Origin: Euzebya rosea | Lineage (GTDB): Bacteria; Actinomycetota; Nitriliruptoria; Euzebyales; Euzebyaceae | Length of the DNA: 43,766 bases | Direction of reading: 5' to 3' | NCBI RefSeq assembly: GCF_003073135.1 | Contig: NZ_PGDQ01000028.1 | Location: forward strand, 1 to 43,766 | Shown: positions 1 to 7,343 of the stretch, one piece after another | Position numbering within the stretch: position 1 is the stretch's first letter | Layout: every line of letters starts with the position of its first letter | The notes under the pieces: generated by a model | Seen by the model: the letters and a program-made list of their open reading frames with translations, nothing else | Told to the model about the DNA's origin: nothing | Databases searched by the model: none | Made by a program: the position numbers and the translations under genes

Positions 1-69
1 GTCACCCTCGAACCCCTCCTCGACCGGCCCGACGACCAACTAGCATCCATCCCCGCAGTGACCAACTGA
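1..69 (+). CDS. C-terminal end of an unidentified protein (partial)
   Basis: Frame 1 is open from the window edge and ends at TGA 67-69, giving 22 residues that end in IPAVTN. Codon use is compatible with coding sequence. The fragment is too short to name. If it is real, its gene lies mostly to the left of the window, where a missing integrase could also be. Confidence 0.3.
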   Translation, partial: VTLEPLLDRPDDQLASIPAVTN

Positions 70-86
70 ATCAAGCGCACGGGCTT

Positions 87-365
87 CTACACCACCCGAT
101 GGGACTCCATCTCCGTGATCGCGCCTTGGAGGTCGTGGAGTTTGATGATCGACTCTGCGGAGGCGGTTCCGAAGCGACCTCTGAGCGTGACACCGAGGCT
201 CAAGAGCGAGGTCAGCCCAGCATCTGCCGTCGAGATCACGTCGGAGGGGAGTGCAGCCGCCAGTTCATCCCACCGCCCCCCTGCATAGCAGCCGGAGAAG
301 TAGTGCCGGATGTGACGGCCCGCCGCGTCGGATCGAAGGTAGCGAAGCAGGGTGTCGGTGATCAT
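87..365 (-). CDS. small protein resembling the N-terminus of DUF6308, probably shortened
   Basis: The 92-residue product starts with ATG 365, which overlaps the stop of the upstream GntR gene in an ATGA arrangement, so the two are very likely co-translated. The pattern RYLRSD, then a FSGCYAGGRWDELA stretch, then a LTSLLSLGV hydrophobic segment recalls the start of actinobacterial DUF6308 proteins. That match is from memory and weak. DUF6308 proteins are about 200 residues, so this copy would lack its C-terminal half. No catalytic motif is visible. The pairing with a regulator could mean a small regulatory or defence unit, but I infer that only from position. Confidence 0.5.
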   Translation of the reverse strand: MITDTLLRYLRSDAAGRHIRHYFSGCYAGGRWDELAAALPSDVISTADAGLTSLLSLGVTLRGRFGTASAESIIKLHDLQGAITEMESHRVV

Positions 366-1045
366 GACGTGAGTTTGTAGACGAGGTGCTGCCGGTCAGC
401 TGCGATGACGGAGTCCGAGTGCTCAATGAGCTTGCCGTGGAACAGGAGCGTTCGCGAGAGAACAAGAACGGGTGCGCCATCGTTGAGCTGCAGCAAGCGG
501 CGCTCATCGCGTCTGGGCATGCGAGCCGTAACGCCTTCCTCAAGATCTGGGTCGGAGGCATCAACGCCCGCCTTCGGCCACCAAAGCACGGACAACGCCA
601 GCGGTCGCCCGTCGGCGAAGCAAAGCACAGTCTCCGTTTCGAGCGCTCCGGACACGTTGAGGCCAGGATTCGAGGGAGTTTGAGGCCGGTTATCGCTGGC
701 CACGTCCCTAATGCTGGGGGTCTGGCCAGCGCGGCGGACCGAGTGCCTAAACGCCTCTCGCAGTCCTAGATGGGGCCCTGTGGGCGTGACGAGGCGGGGG
801 ATGGGGGCTTGCTCGACTGAACGAACAAAGGCGCCACGTCCGTGTTCCACCACAACCGACCCCTCGTTGCGGAGGACTCCTATGGCTTCGCGGGCTGTAC
901 CGCGTGAGACGCCATGCGTCTCGATGAGCTCGGCCTCGGAGGGAAGCCGCGCTCCAGGGCTCAACCGGCCTTCAGCAATGTCGTCGCGGAGGACGTCAGC
1001 GAGCTGCAGGTACAGCGCCCTGTCGGCATGACGGTCGACCTCCAT
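362..1045 (-). CDS. GntR/HutC-family transcriptional regulator
   Basis: The 227-residue protein has an N-terminal GntR winged helix at about residues 8-76: the YLQLADVLRDDIAEGRL helix, then LPSEAELIETHGVSRGTARE, then the wing ending HGRGAFVR. The C-terminal part, about 100-227, looks like the ligand-binding UTRA domain of the HutC subfamily, with ALSVLWWP, a VLVLSRTLLF strand and the closing LVYKL. Such proteins usually repress their own operon and release DNA on binding a small effector; the effector cannot be read from sequence. It overlaps the next gene by 4 nt. The start at 1045 has no clear ribosome binding site, so leaderless translation is possible. Confidence 0.88.
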   Translation of the reverse strand: MEVDRHADRALYLQLADVLRDDIAEGRLSPGARLPSEAELIETHGVSRGTAREAIGVLRNEGSVVVEHGRGAFVRSVEQAPIPRLVTPTGPHLGLREAFRHSVRRAGQTPSIRDVASDNRPQTPSNPGLNVSGALETETVLCFADGRPLALSVLWWPKAGVDASDPDLEEGVTARMPRRDERRLLQLNDGAPVLVLSRTLLFHGKLIEHSDSVIAADRQHLVYKLTS

Positions 1046-1062
1046 GCCGGTTAGCGTAGCGA

Positions 1063-1080
1063 CGTCCGGTCGTATGGACG
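1063..1080. promoter_or_regulatory. possible operator between divergent genes
   Basis: CGTCC and GGACG form 5-bp inverted arms separated by 8 bases, just upstream of the GntR start and before the divergent acidic ORF. This fits an autoregulatory GntR-type site in position, but the arms are short and could occur by chance in GC-rich DNA. Confidence 0.25.
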
Positions 1081-1098
1081 AGTAGTCGCGTTACGGCA

Positions 1099-2145
1099 GT
1101 GGAGCGAGATGTCCGGGGCAGGCCATCGCTGCCCGACGACTTGCCGGCCGAGGCGCCGTTGGACGAACCGGGTGAGGGGAACCCCGACGACGTGGTCGAG
1201 GGTCCATCCGATTCGGAGACGCCACCCCAGTCGGACGGTCCGCCGGACGCGGTGCCAGGAGAGGCTGAGCCCAAGGATCCGGCGCCAGCGGGTGAGGGTG
1301 GGTCGTCCCTGCCGGAGGAGGCCCCGGACGACGAGGGCACCCCTACGGACGACGTCGTTGGTCCTGACACGGTCGCTGGTGAGGAGGAGGTCGCGCCGCC
1401 GCTGAATGGCGAGGACGGATCCGGTCCGGCCGTGGAGGGGGGAGCGGTCGGGGATCCTGCCCCGCTCCCCGCCGATCTGGGTGAGGTTGTCGACGCGATC
1501 GCGGACCCTGTTGAGGAGGCGGTCGGGGGCCCAACGGTGGTGATCGCCGACATCGTGGCGATGCCTGATGAGGAGCCAGAGGCCGAGGACGTCGTCCCGG
1601 AGGATGTTGAGGCAGTGGTGGACGACGTGGTCGGGCCCGTCATCGACGTGGTCGCGCCGCCAACGGACGGCGGGGCACCGCCAGCACCCCAGCCACCCGT
1701 TCCTGCTCCACCGCCTGCGGCCCCGGCGCCGACCGCACCCATCCCCACTGCCCCGACACCGCCACGGCCGAGTCCGGCGCCGCTGCCCGTGACGACGGCG
1801 CCCTCAGCCCCGCCAGCCGTGGCCGAGGCGGATCCCTGGCCAATCGAGTCCACGGCGACCCCGATCGACCCGGTTCCCGAGCTCGTCACGGTGCTGGACT
1901 CGTTGGATCCTTGTGCGCCAAGTTGCGAACATGTTCGAAATTCACGCGCCAAAGCGCTAGTCGGCGGGCCGAGCACCCGGGCGTGGATACCCTCGTTTAT
2001 TGCCCTACTGCTCAGGCCCCCTAGGCGAAGTCCAGTACGGAACCCAAGTTCATGCCGGTTACCCGCCCGTGCAACAGCAACGCATCCCGCTCGGTCAGGC
2101 GAGATACAGCATCACAGGCTATGCGCGCGGCAGACGCTAGTGTGA
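1099..2145 (+). CDS. acidic, proline-rich low-complexity protein, probably a damaged gene
   Basis: The frame opens at GTG 1099 and runs 348 codons. Residues 1 to about 190 are very rich in Asp, Glu, Pro, Val and Gly. Residues 190-250 are almost only Pro, Ala and Thr. Codons are GC-ended, so this strand is the coding one and the long Ser/Gly-rich reverse-strand ORF is its shadow. The last 70 residues change to Arg/Ser/Pro-rich sequence and overlap the oppositely oriented dGTPase gene by 125 bp, so the original C-terminus is probably lost. There is no signal peptide and no ribosome binding site; the N-terminus may be missing too. The composition resembles stalk or spacer parts of surface proteins. 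Function unknown. Confidence 0.4.
   Translation: MERDVRGRPSLPDDLPAEAPLDEPGEGNPDDVVEGPSDSETPPQSDGPPDAVPGEAEPKDPAPAGEGGSSLPEEAPDDEGTPTDDVVGPDTVAGEEEVAPPLNGEDGSGPAVEGGAVGDPAPLPADLGEVVDAIADPVEEAVGGPTVVIADIVAMPDEEPEAEDVVPEDVEAVVDDVVGPVIDVVAPPTDGGAPPAPQPPVPAPPPAAPAPTAPIPTAPTPPRPSPAPLPVTTAPSAPPAVAEADPWPIESTATPIDPVPELVTVLDSLDPCAPSCEHVRNSRAKALVGGPSTRAWIPSFIALLLRPPRRSPVRNPSSCRLPARATATHPARSGEIQHHRLCARQTLV
1926..1937. repeat. 12-bp perfect palindrome CGAACATGTTCG
   Basis: The palindrome sits where the acidic ORF loses coding character and about 85 bp beyond the stop of the dGTPase gene. It resembles a LexA half-site pair, but the gap between GAAC and GTTC is 2 rather than 4 bases, so I do not call it an SOS box. 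Confidence 0.3.
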
Positions 2146-3334
2146 TCTGCTGTTGTCCCAATAGTTCCTCTGCCTCCTCGCGGGCGCCCATAGGCAGAAG
2201 TGAGCGACGTTTGTCGTCCATGACGGCATCACGCAACTCCTTGTACAGAGTCGCCACTACTCGCCTCTGTCCAGCCTGTTGACTGCCAAGCCCTGGTCTG
2301 TCGATGACGTACCGCCACGTCAACTCCTTCAACACGTCGAGCTCAAACGTGGTCTCCGGTGGCTCGCTAAGGAGGCCGTCCTCCTCCAACTGAGCCGTCT
2401 CTACGTACTTGCCAACAAGAGTGCTCGTGAAGTAGCGGAGCGCGGCGCGAGCCAATCGACTGCCATCATAGGGACGGTCCGACCCGTAGTAGATGAGTGT
2501 CGCGTCGAACACGTCGTTGATCTGCTGTTCCGTCGCACCAGGGTGTGGCCGGCCGTTACGGACCCACTTATCTCGGATCCAGGTGACCAAGTCCTGACGC
2601 TCCTGACCGTCATCCGGATCACGGAGGCGGTGAAGAGGGACCAACCCCGCCCGTACGAAGTCCTCGATGTCATGGACCGCGTATGTGATGTCGTCGGCCA
2701 GATCCATCACTTGTGCCTCGACACTTCGCAGAGCTCCGTCCGGCCCTGGAATATGGTGCGTCGGATCCAGTGAGCGGGCGAACCGAAAGTCGGTTTCCTC
2801 GGAGGCATAGGCGCCCCACTTTCTGGAAGCCTTGGGGCTGTCAGGGTCGTGAAGCCACGGGTATTTGAGGACGCCATCGAGCACCAGGCGAGAGAGGTTC
2901 AGGCCCGCGTATTTACTGCTGTGCACGCTCAGCTTCGTGAGGATGCGGAAGCTCTGAGCGTTGCCCTCAAAGCCTTCTGCCCCATCCTCTGCTGCAAGGT
3001 GGTTCAGTACCTCTTCCCCCACATGTCCGAACGGTGGGTGCCCGAGGTCGTGTGCCAATGCAGCAGCCTCGACGGCCTCTGGGTTCGGACGTGGTAGGCC
3101 GTCGGCAGCCCCCGCCTGTAGGCGCTCCGCCAAGCGTCGGGCGACTTGACCGACCTTCAGCGAGTGGGTGAGGCGGTTGTGATAGACCTCGCCTTCATCC
3201 GCGGAGACGACCTGAGAAACCCCACCGAGTCTGCGAAACGCTGATGAGTACAGGATGCGGTCGCGGTCCCGTGCCGCTACTAGACGAGAGTCCACGTCTG
3301 GCGTGGGCCCATGCCTGCGCTCATGGACCGTCAA
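2021..3334 (-). CDS. dGTPase-like HD-domain dNTP triphosphohydrolase
   Basis: The 437-residue protein matches the deoxyguanosinetriphosphate triphosphohydrolase family, which cleaves dNTPs to deoxynucleoside and triphosphate. The HD metal site is complete: H57 in NRLTHSLKV, H95-D96 in AHDLGHPPFGH, and the aspartates of MDLADDITYAVHDIED around 211-222. The EGNAQSFRIL element at 123-132 is also typical. The N-terminal RDRILYSSAFRRLGGVSQV segment is the usual family opening. It overlaps the upstream 73-residue gene by 4 nt, so the two form an operon. Housekeeping dGTPases exist, but placement inside a mobile element next to a small partner gene is compatible with an anti-phage nucleotide-depletion role. 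That role is inference. Codon use is less biased than in the chromosomal part of the window. Confidence 0.9.
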   Translation of the reverse strand: MTVHERRHGPTPDVDSRLVAARDRDRILYSSAFRRLGGVSQVVSADEGEVYHNRLTHSLKVGQVARRLAERLQAGAADGLPRPNPEAVEAAALAHDLGHPPFGHVGEEVLNHLAAEDGAEGFEGNAQSFRILTKLSVHSSKYAGLNLSRLVLDGVLKYPWLHDPDSPKASRKWGAYASEETDFRFARSLDPTHHIPGPDGALRSVEAQVMDLADDITYAVHDIEDFVRAGLVPLHRLRDPDDGQERQDLVTWIRDKWVRNGRPHPGATEQQINDVFDATLIYYGSDRPYDGSRLARAALRYFTSTLVGKYVETAQLEEDGLLSEPPETTFELDVLKELTWRYVIDRPGLGSQQAGQRRVVATLYKELRDAVMDDKRRSLLPMGAREEAEELLGQQQITLASAARIACDAVSRLTERDALLLHGRVTGMNLGSVLDFA

Positions 3335-3552
3335 GCCGGCGAATTCTCAGCACTGCGGAGGTACAACCGATTCTTGCGGGTAACGCGAAGCGGGCCATGA
3401 CTCGCCAGATATGAGACGGCAAGAGAGGCTTCGGCGCTGCGGCGACCACCGCGGGTGAGCGTACGGACGGCCTCCACGGGCGATAGGCCATCCGGTGCGC
3501 CCTCGAGTGCCTCCCTGAGTTCCTCCAGGGCACCCTCAAATTCGTCAGCCAT
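3331..3552 (-). CDS. small protein co-transcribed with the dGTPase
   Basis: ATG 3552 follows a good AAGGAG ribosome binding site 8 nt away, and the stop overlaps the dGTPase start (ATGA type), so the genes are translationally coupled. The 73-residue product has an acidic helix (EFEGALEELREALEGA) followed by SVEAVRTLTRGGRRSAEASL-like text and a basic C-terminal hairpin around VTRKNRLYLRS. That layout is reminiscent of a mini winged helix, but I recognise no family. A longer ORF extends upstream to 3918, but its extra 122 residues are Arg/Pro-rich shadow sequence without a binding site. A regulator or adaptor of the dGTPase is a reasonable guess. Confidence 0.65.
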   Translation of the reverse strand: MADEFEGALEELREALEGAPDGLSPVEAVRTLTRGGRRSAEASLAVSYLASHGPLRVTRKNRLYLRSAENSPA

Positions 3553-4563
3553 GCAGCACGCTCCTTCAACTGGTCCCAGCACGTCTACAGGGTGGTTATA
3601 CCGCCGCGGTGCGACAACGGTCGGGAGTCGACCCGGCCGCATGGCCGCAAGTTCCGCGAGGGGCACTACGACAGTGAAGCCTTGGCCGCGGGGCGTTGCC
3701 GATGCCGGAACGCAAGAAGCCGGGCCACGCTCGGGTCCTTCCGGTGGCGGCCTACGGCAGGCCCGGGGTGCCGGGTGCTCGTCGGGCAAAGCGCCCCCAC
3801 GATGACAGCCGTCCAACCTTGTTGCACGCTGCAGCGGACGCCCCGATGTAAGGGCTGTCCGCACTTGGGTGGTCGGCCCGGCCGAGAGGTCCCCCGGGGG
3901 CCGCAGTCGGGAATGCAAGTCTGTGTGCTGTCGTTGTGGATCGAGTCGCTGCTGCTTGAGCTTCGGCTGGACGGGACGAGGCAGGCCAACTGAACCGAGG
4001 CAGGTTCACCGAGGACGTCGGTGTGTGTGCCGGCTCCTGTCCGGGAGTCGGTGCCTACAGCGTAGGGATCGTCACCGTACTCCGCGGGTGGGATGTCGCC
4101 GATGAGCCCGGATCCGGCCAACGTGCCGCACTGTGGTCAGGCCGGGTCGTGGCTGTCCATACTTGCCCGCGGACCGCGCCGGCTAAGCCCACCCGGCGCA
4201 CCAGCCGCTGGACGCGGGCAGTGTCTGATTGGAGGATCCCCTCCACGATGCAGCTGCTTCCAAACCTTCGGGGCGCCGTGACGCCGCGGCGGCCTGCCAA
4301 GAACGCCGGACATGGCCGCGCATAACCACGCCGGTGTGCTCCCGGAGAGGTCGCGGCGCCGCCCGGCTCGGGCCTCGGATTCCCCCGGCTCGCTTCAAGG
4401 ACGATGAGCCGGACATGCCGAGCATCACGACGCCGGCGCCACTACGCTGCGACACGGGTCCTCTTTGATGGTCTTGGCTCGTCCTTGATGCCGCAAACAT
4501 CAGGGGCTATCCCCATTCATCTTGGACCATCCGCCGGACCCCTCCATGAAGGAGACGCAGCAA
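3553..4563. other. 1-kb region without an intact gene
   Basis: No intact gene is convincing on either strand; the open frames are Arg/Pro/Ser-rich shadows. The only recognisable content is the IS3-type transposase remnant described separately at about 4105-4290. The last 100 bases must hold the promoter of the JmjC operon, but no clear -35/-10 pair stands out. Confidence 0.5.
4105..4290 (-). pseudogene. remnant of an IS3-family transposase (OrfB part)
   Basis: Reading the minus strand in two frames gives successive pieces of the region just before the DDE core of IS3-type OrfB. One frame reads RHGAPKVWKQLHRGG, like the usual YGARKVWRQL segment. After a frameshift another reads RVQRLVRRVGLAGAVRG followed by TTRPDHSAARWPD, like the usual RLMRELGL...RGKKVRTT.PDPAA.RPPDL text. 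No intact ORF, terminal repeats or DDE residues remain. It is a scar of an old insertion, consistent with a mobile-element setting. Boundaries are approximate. Confidence 0.6.
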
Positions 4564-5793
4564 ATGGGACGGAATAGCGCCAGCGTCGATCAAACTGCCT
4601 CAGGAGGGGCGAGCCTGGCATGGCTTCTTCACCCGGTCGATACGGGGATCTTTCTGCGTGAGTACTGGGATCAGAGGCCCCTGTTCATTGATAGGGGCAA
4701 TTCGCGGTACCACGACTCGTTGCCAGGATTGGCAGAAGTGGATGGACTGCTAAGCACCGGCGTGTATAGCGCAGATCGGCTGGATGGTCGTCTGATGCAG
4801 ACCGGCCCGGACGGCGCTGTTTCGCGGCGCGCCTTTAGTATCACTGCTGAGGGGCGTCTGGATCTTCACGATGTCTACGAGGCCTACGACAGCGGCTACA
4901 CCGTCATCCTAAACCGAATCGAGTCGCGGTCCGCGGTCCTCGGCGCACTCTGCCGTAGGTTGGAGGAGGACCTTAACCACAGAGTGGGTGCGAACCTCTA
5001 TTTGACCCCCGCGGGTACCCAAGGTGCTAACCCCCACATAGACAGTCACGACGTCCTCTTGGTTCAGATTCACGGTTCTAAGACATGGAGGGTGTCTGCG
5101 GAGAGCATCAAGCGGAATCGAGCGGGCGCCGATCCTGGTCAGCGGATCGAACTCGGCGAACATGACGAGTGGACCCTCGTCGAAGGTGATGCCCTCTACA
5201 TCCCGCACGGCTTCGTCCATGCGGGAGTCACGCACGATACGTCATCGTTGCACATCACCTTTGGTTTCAACGTATTGACGTGGGCGGACCTGCTAACCGA
5301 GACGCTGGACCGGATCGCTTCTTCCAGCGAAGAACTGCAGCGACCGTTGCCGCTAGGTCACCTCGGTAAGCCGATAGATGAGAACACCGTCACCATGTTG
5401 CAGAACCAACTCATCAGCGCACTCACAAAGGAGGAGTTGCGTGCAGCGCAGCTCTCCCTCGGTTCAAAGTTGCTGGCTCGACACACGTCCTCAACAGGGC
5501 ACTTTCCTTCGCTGGACGCCGTCGCCGCGTTGGACTTGGAGACACGGGTTGGCCGGGGGTTTGAAGGTCCCCATCGCTTCAGAGTCGCGGAAGAGCGTCT
5601 GACTTGCGAGTTTCCTGGGAACTTCGTGACCGTCCCCGCTTCCCTAGCGCCAGCGCTCCGGTATGCTCTCTCACGACCGACCTTCCGGGTAGGTGAGCTG
5701 CCAGGCGGCCTCTCTGAACGGCAAAGGATCGACTTCATCGCCAGGCTGATTCGTGACGGCCTGCTGGCGGTATTCGAGAGCGAAAGGGGTTAG
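4564..5793 (+). CDS. JmjC/cupin-type Fe(II)/2-oxoglutarate oxygenase, probable peptide hydroxylase
   Basis: I start at ATG 4564 because AAGGAG lies 9 nt upstream; earlier TTG and ATG codons lack a site. The 409-residue product has the Cupin_4/JmjC layout of YcfD and MINA53-like hydroxylases: a double-stranded beta helix at about 90-260, then a helical C-terminal domain. The iron site is visible as H158-x-D160 in NPHIDSHD and a distal His, probably H219, in IPHGFVHAG. IHGSKTWRV after the first motif matches the usual strand carrying the 2-oxoglutarate contact. The gene precedes the small peptide gene by 4 nt. Family members hydroxylate Arg, His or other residues in proteins, so a role on the peptide is likely. 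GC is clearly lower than in the chromosomal genes. Confidence 0.85.
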   Translation: MGRNSASVDQTASGGASLAWLLHPVDTGIFLREYWDQRPLFIDRGNSRYHDSLPGLAEVDGLLSTGVYSADRLDGRLMQTGPDGAVSRRAFSITAEGRLDLHDVYEAYDSGYTVILNRIESRSAVLGALCRRLEEDLNHRVGANLYLTPAGTQGANPHIDSHDVLLVQIHGSKTWRVSAESIKRNRAGADPGQRIELGEHDEWTLVEGDALYIPHGFVHAGVTHDTSSLHITFGFNVLTWADLLTETLDRIASSSEELQRPLPLGHLGKPIDENTVTMLQNQLISALTKEELRAAQLSLGSKLLARHTSSTGHFPSLDAVAALDLETRVGRGFEGPHRFRVAEERLTCEFPGNFVTVPASLAPALRYALSRPTFRVGELPGGLSERQRIDFIARLIRDGLLAVFESERG

Positions 5794-5797
5794 TGAT

Positions 5798-5983
5798 ATG
5801 AGTATCGAAACCAAGACAGAGGCCGAATTCGACGACGCGATCGCAGCGATCGAATCGCGGGTTGACCGGGCGCAGTCCGATCGTGTTGACTTCCCCCGTG
5901 CTGGGCTGGAACCATCGTTCGTACTGCAGCGTTCCAAGAACGTTGAGGATTGGGACGGCGACAACAGCGTTACCAAGGTTTAG
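5798..5983 (+). CDS. candidate RiPP precursor peptide, 61 residues
   Basis: ATG 5798 lies 4 nt after the JmjC stop with an AAAGGGG site 8 nt upstream. The product is acidic. Residues 1-30 (TEAEFDDAIAAIESRVDRAQ) should form a helix, like a leader peptide bound by modifying enzymes. From P40 the sequence changes to a less structured tail, SFVLQRSKNVEDWDGDN and then SVTKV, with Trp52, four Asp/Asn between 51 and 56, and no Cys. That excludes lanthionine chemistry and leaves Asp, Asn, Trp, Phe, Val, Arg or Lys as hydroxylation targets. There is no obvious GG or other protease site. It sits between two oxygenase genes on the same strand. Precursor assignment is inferred from size, layout and neighbours. 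Confidence 0.7.
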   Translation: MSIETKTEAEFDDAIAAIESRVDRAQSDRVDFPRAGLEPSFVLQRSKNVEDWDGDNSVTKV

Positions 5984-5998
5984 GCGGAAGTGCCCAAC

Positions 5999-7009
5999 AT
6001 GCCCTGGTCATTCCGGCCGGAACATGGCAGGGCCGTGCAACTGAGAAGCGGACTGGAACAGGAGTTGTACTCCAGTTTCATCAACCTCCTGGAGCGAGTT
6101 GAACTAGCTTTCCAGTTGCCGAGACATTCGTTGGCGCAGGTGGCTCCACTATCTTGTCGCGATTCTGCCATCCGACCGAGCTTATTTACGAGCCATTGGA
6201 TAATTGGAACCGCAGTCGAGTGTAATAGAACTGATGATTTGCTCCCAGCACTAAGAGAACTTCGGGGCGAGTCTTGCGTACCACTCGAGTTGGTGGTTTC
6301 AACGCGCTCAGACGACATGATTGATGCTGCAGCCCAAGAGTACATCGCGAGCGATGAGGGTCAGCGCAAGGCGCACTACGACAGCACTGGACTCCAACCT
6401 CTACCTGTGCATAGAGGCCTGACTGATTCCAACTTGACTGCTCTGCCACGGTTGGAGATCGATAACCTACGGGAACGGACTGCGGAGGCTCTCCACATCC
6501 TATCAGGTCTAGACCCTTCCCTGGTAGATGAAGTCCATCAGTACGTTCGACAGATCCGCTTCATCGGCAGTGACCGAATCGGTGGAATGAGCAGCGTCCG
6601 ATTCTTCGGCGTCGTTTATCTGCGTAGACCCAGTGCGATGCCGGGGACCTTCGAGGAACTCGTGGAGATCGTCAACGGCATCGTTCACGAGACTTCTCAT
6701 CTACATCTGCACGCTTTGATGGCGGCTGATCCACTCGTCCTCAACGTCAGCGACCGCTTCCCGTCGCCGCTAAGGAGAGATCACCGCCCGATGCTGGGCA
6801 TCTTCCACGCGACATTTGTGCTGGCGAGGCTGATGCATATTCTTGGCCTTTGGGTGGCGGCAGAACCAAACCGAGAAGACTTGGTTGCGGCTAGGTTGGA
6901 TGCCGAAACACGGCTGAGGAACGGGTTGACGACCGTCAGCGAGAACGGGGTCCTAACGCCACGGGGCGAGGAGGTCTTAGCAAGCATGGAGCAAGCGCTC
7001 CTTGCCTAG
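5999..7009 (+). CDS. stand-alone HExxH-domain peptide-modification protein
   Basis: I prefer ATG 5999 (AGGCGG 11 nt upstream) to GTG 5990, giving 336 residues. The key motif is H230-E-T-S-H234 in GIVHETSHLHLH, followed by RDHRPMLGIFHATFVLARL, where H270 may be the third ligand. This matches the HEXXH domain (TIGR04267-type) found alone or fused to radical SAM enzymes of the FxsB kind in peptide-modification loci. In fused radical SAM/HExxH enzymes this domain is a 2-oxoglutarate-dependent beta-hydroxylase rather than a peptidase. The N-terminal 150 residues match nothing I know; RSDDMIDAAAQEYIASDEG and a QPLPV segment recall the family. Third gene of the operon, 15 nt after the peptide; markedly AT-richer than the surroundings. 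Confidence 0.8.
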   Translation: MPWSFRPEHGRAVQLRSGLEQELYSSFINLLERVELAFQLPRHSLAQVAPLSCRDSAIRPSLFTSHWIIGTAVECNRTDDLLPALRELRGESCVPLELVVSTRSDDMIDAAAQEYIASDEGQRKAHYDSTGLQPLPVHRGLTDSNLTALPRLEIDNLRERTAEALHILSGLDPSLVDEVHQYVRQIRFIGSDRIGGMSSVRFFGVVYLRRPSAMPGTFEELVEIVNGIVHETSHLHLHALMAADPLVLNVSDRFPSPLRRDHRPMLGIFHATFVLARLMHILGLWVAAEPNREDLVAARLDAETRLRNGLTTVSENGVLTPRGEEVLASMEQALLA

Positions 7010-7343
7010 TATCTCGCAAGGCGTGGGCGCAGCTAGACAGGGCACGGGACCGCTAGAGTGCGAGCGGAAACGGGGACTGCCGCACGTTGTGGTACCGCGA
7101 GAGCGCTCGGCCTAGGCACCCGCCGCCGGTTCGCTTCGGCTATAGATGAGGACGGGAGCGCCTGCCCGTAACCCCCACCGCCAAGGGGATGACGACTGTT
7201 GCTGGGTGGGCTTCATCCGGCCGCCCGTAGTCTGTCGATCTCCCCGGATAATCACAGAGAGTTCTCGGCGCGGCCGCCCCCTTCTGGCAGAGACCTCCCC
7301 TCCCTGCTTGTGGCTGAGTACCCCGCATGTACGTCGCGCGTTC
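7010..7343. other. intergenic region between converging RiPP operon and relaxase
   Basis: No gene is supported here. The short frames are compositionally poor and lack ribosome binding sites. No strong hairpin terminator was found, although transcription from both sides converges on this stretch. No transporter or protease for the peptide is present. Confidence 0.4.

Noticed and set aside
1926-1937. CGAACATGTTCG as a LexA box
   Set aside because: The half-sites are separated by 2 rather than 4 bases, and no gene starts next to it.
996-1976. Long minus-strand Ser/Gly/Thr-rich frame of 326 codons
   Set aside because: It is the complement of the acidic plus-strand ORF, whose codons carry the GC-ended bias. 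The composition is a typical shadow, and it overlaps the GntR gene.
3592-3993. 133-codon plus-strand frame downstream of the small dGTPase partner
   Set aside because: Arg/Cys/Gly-rich composition, no ribosome binding site, no recognisable domain.
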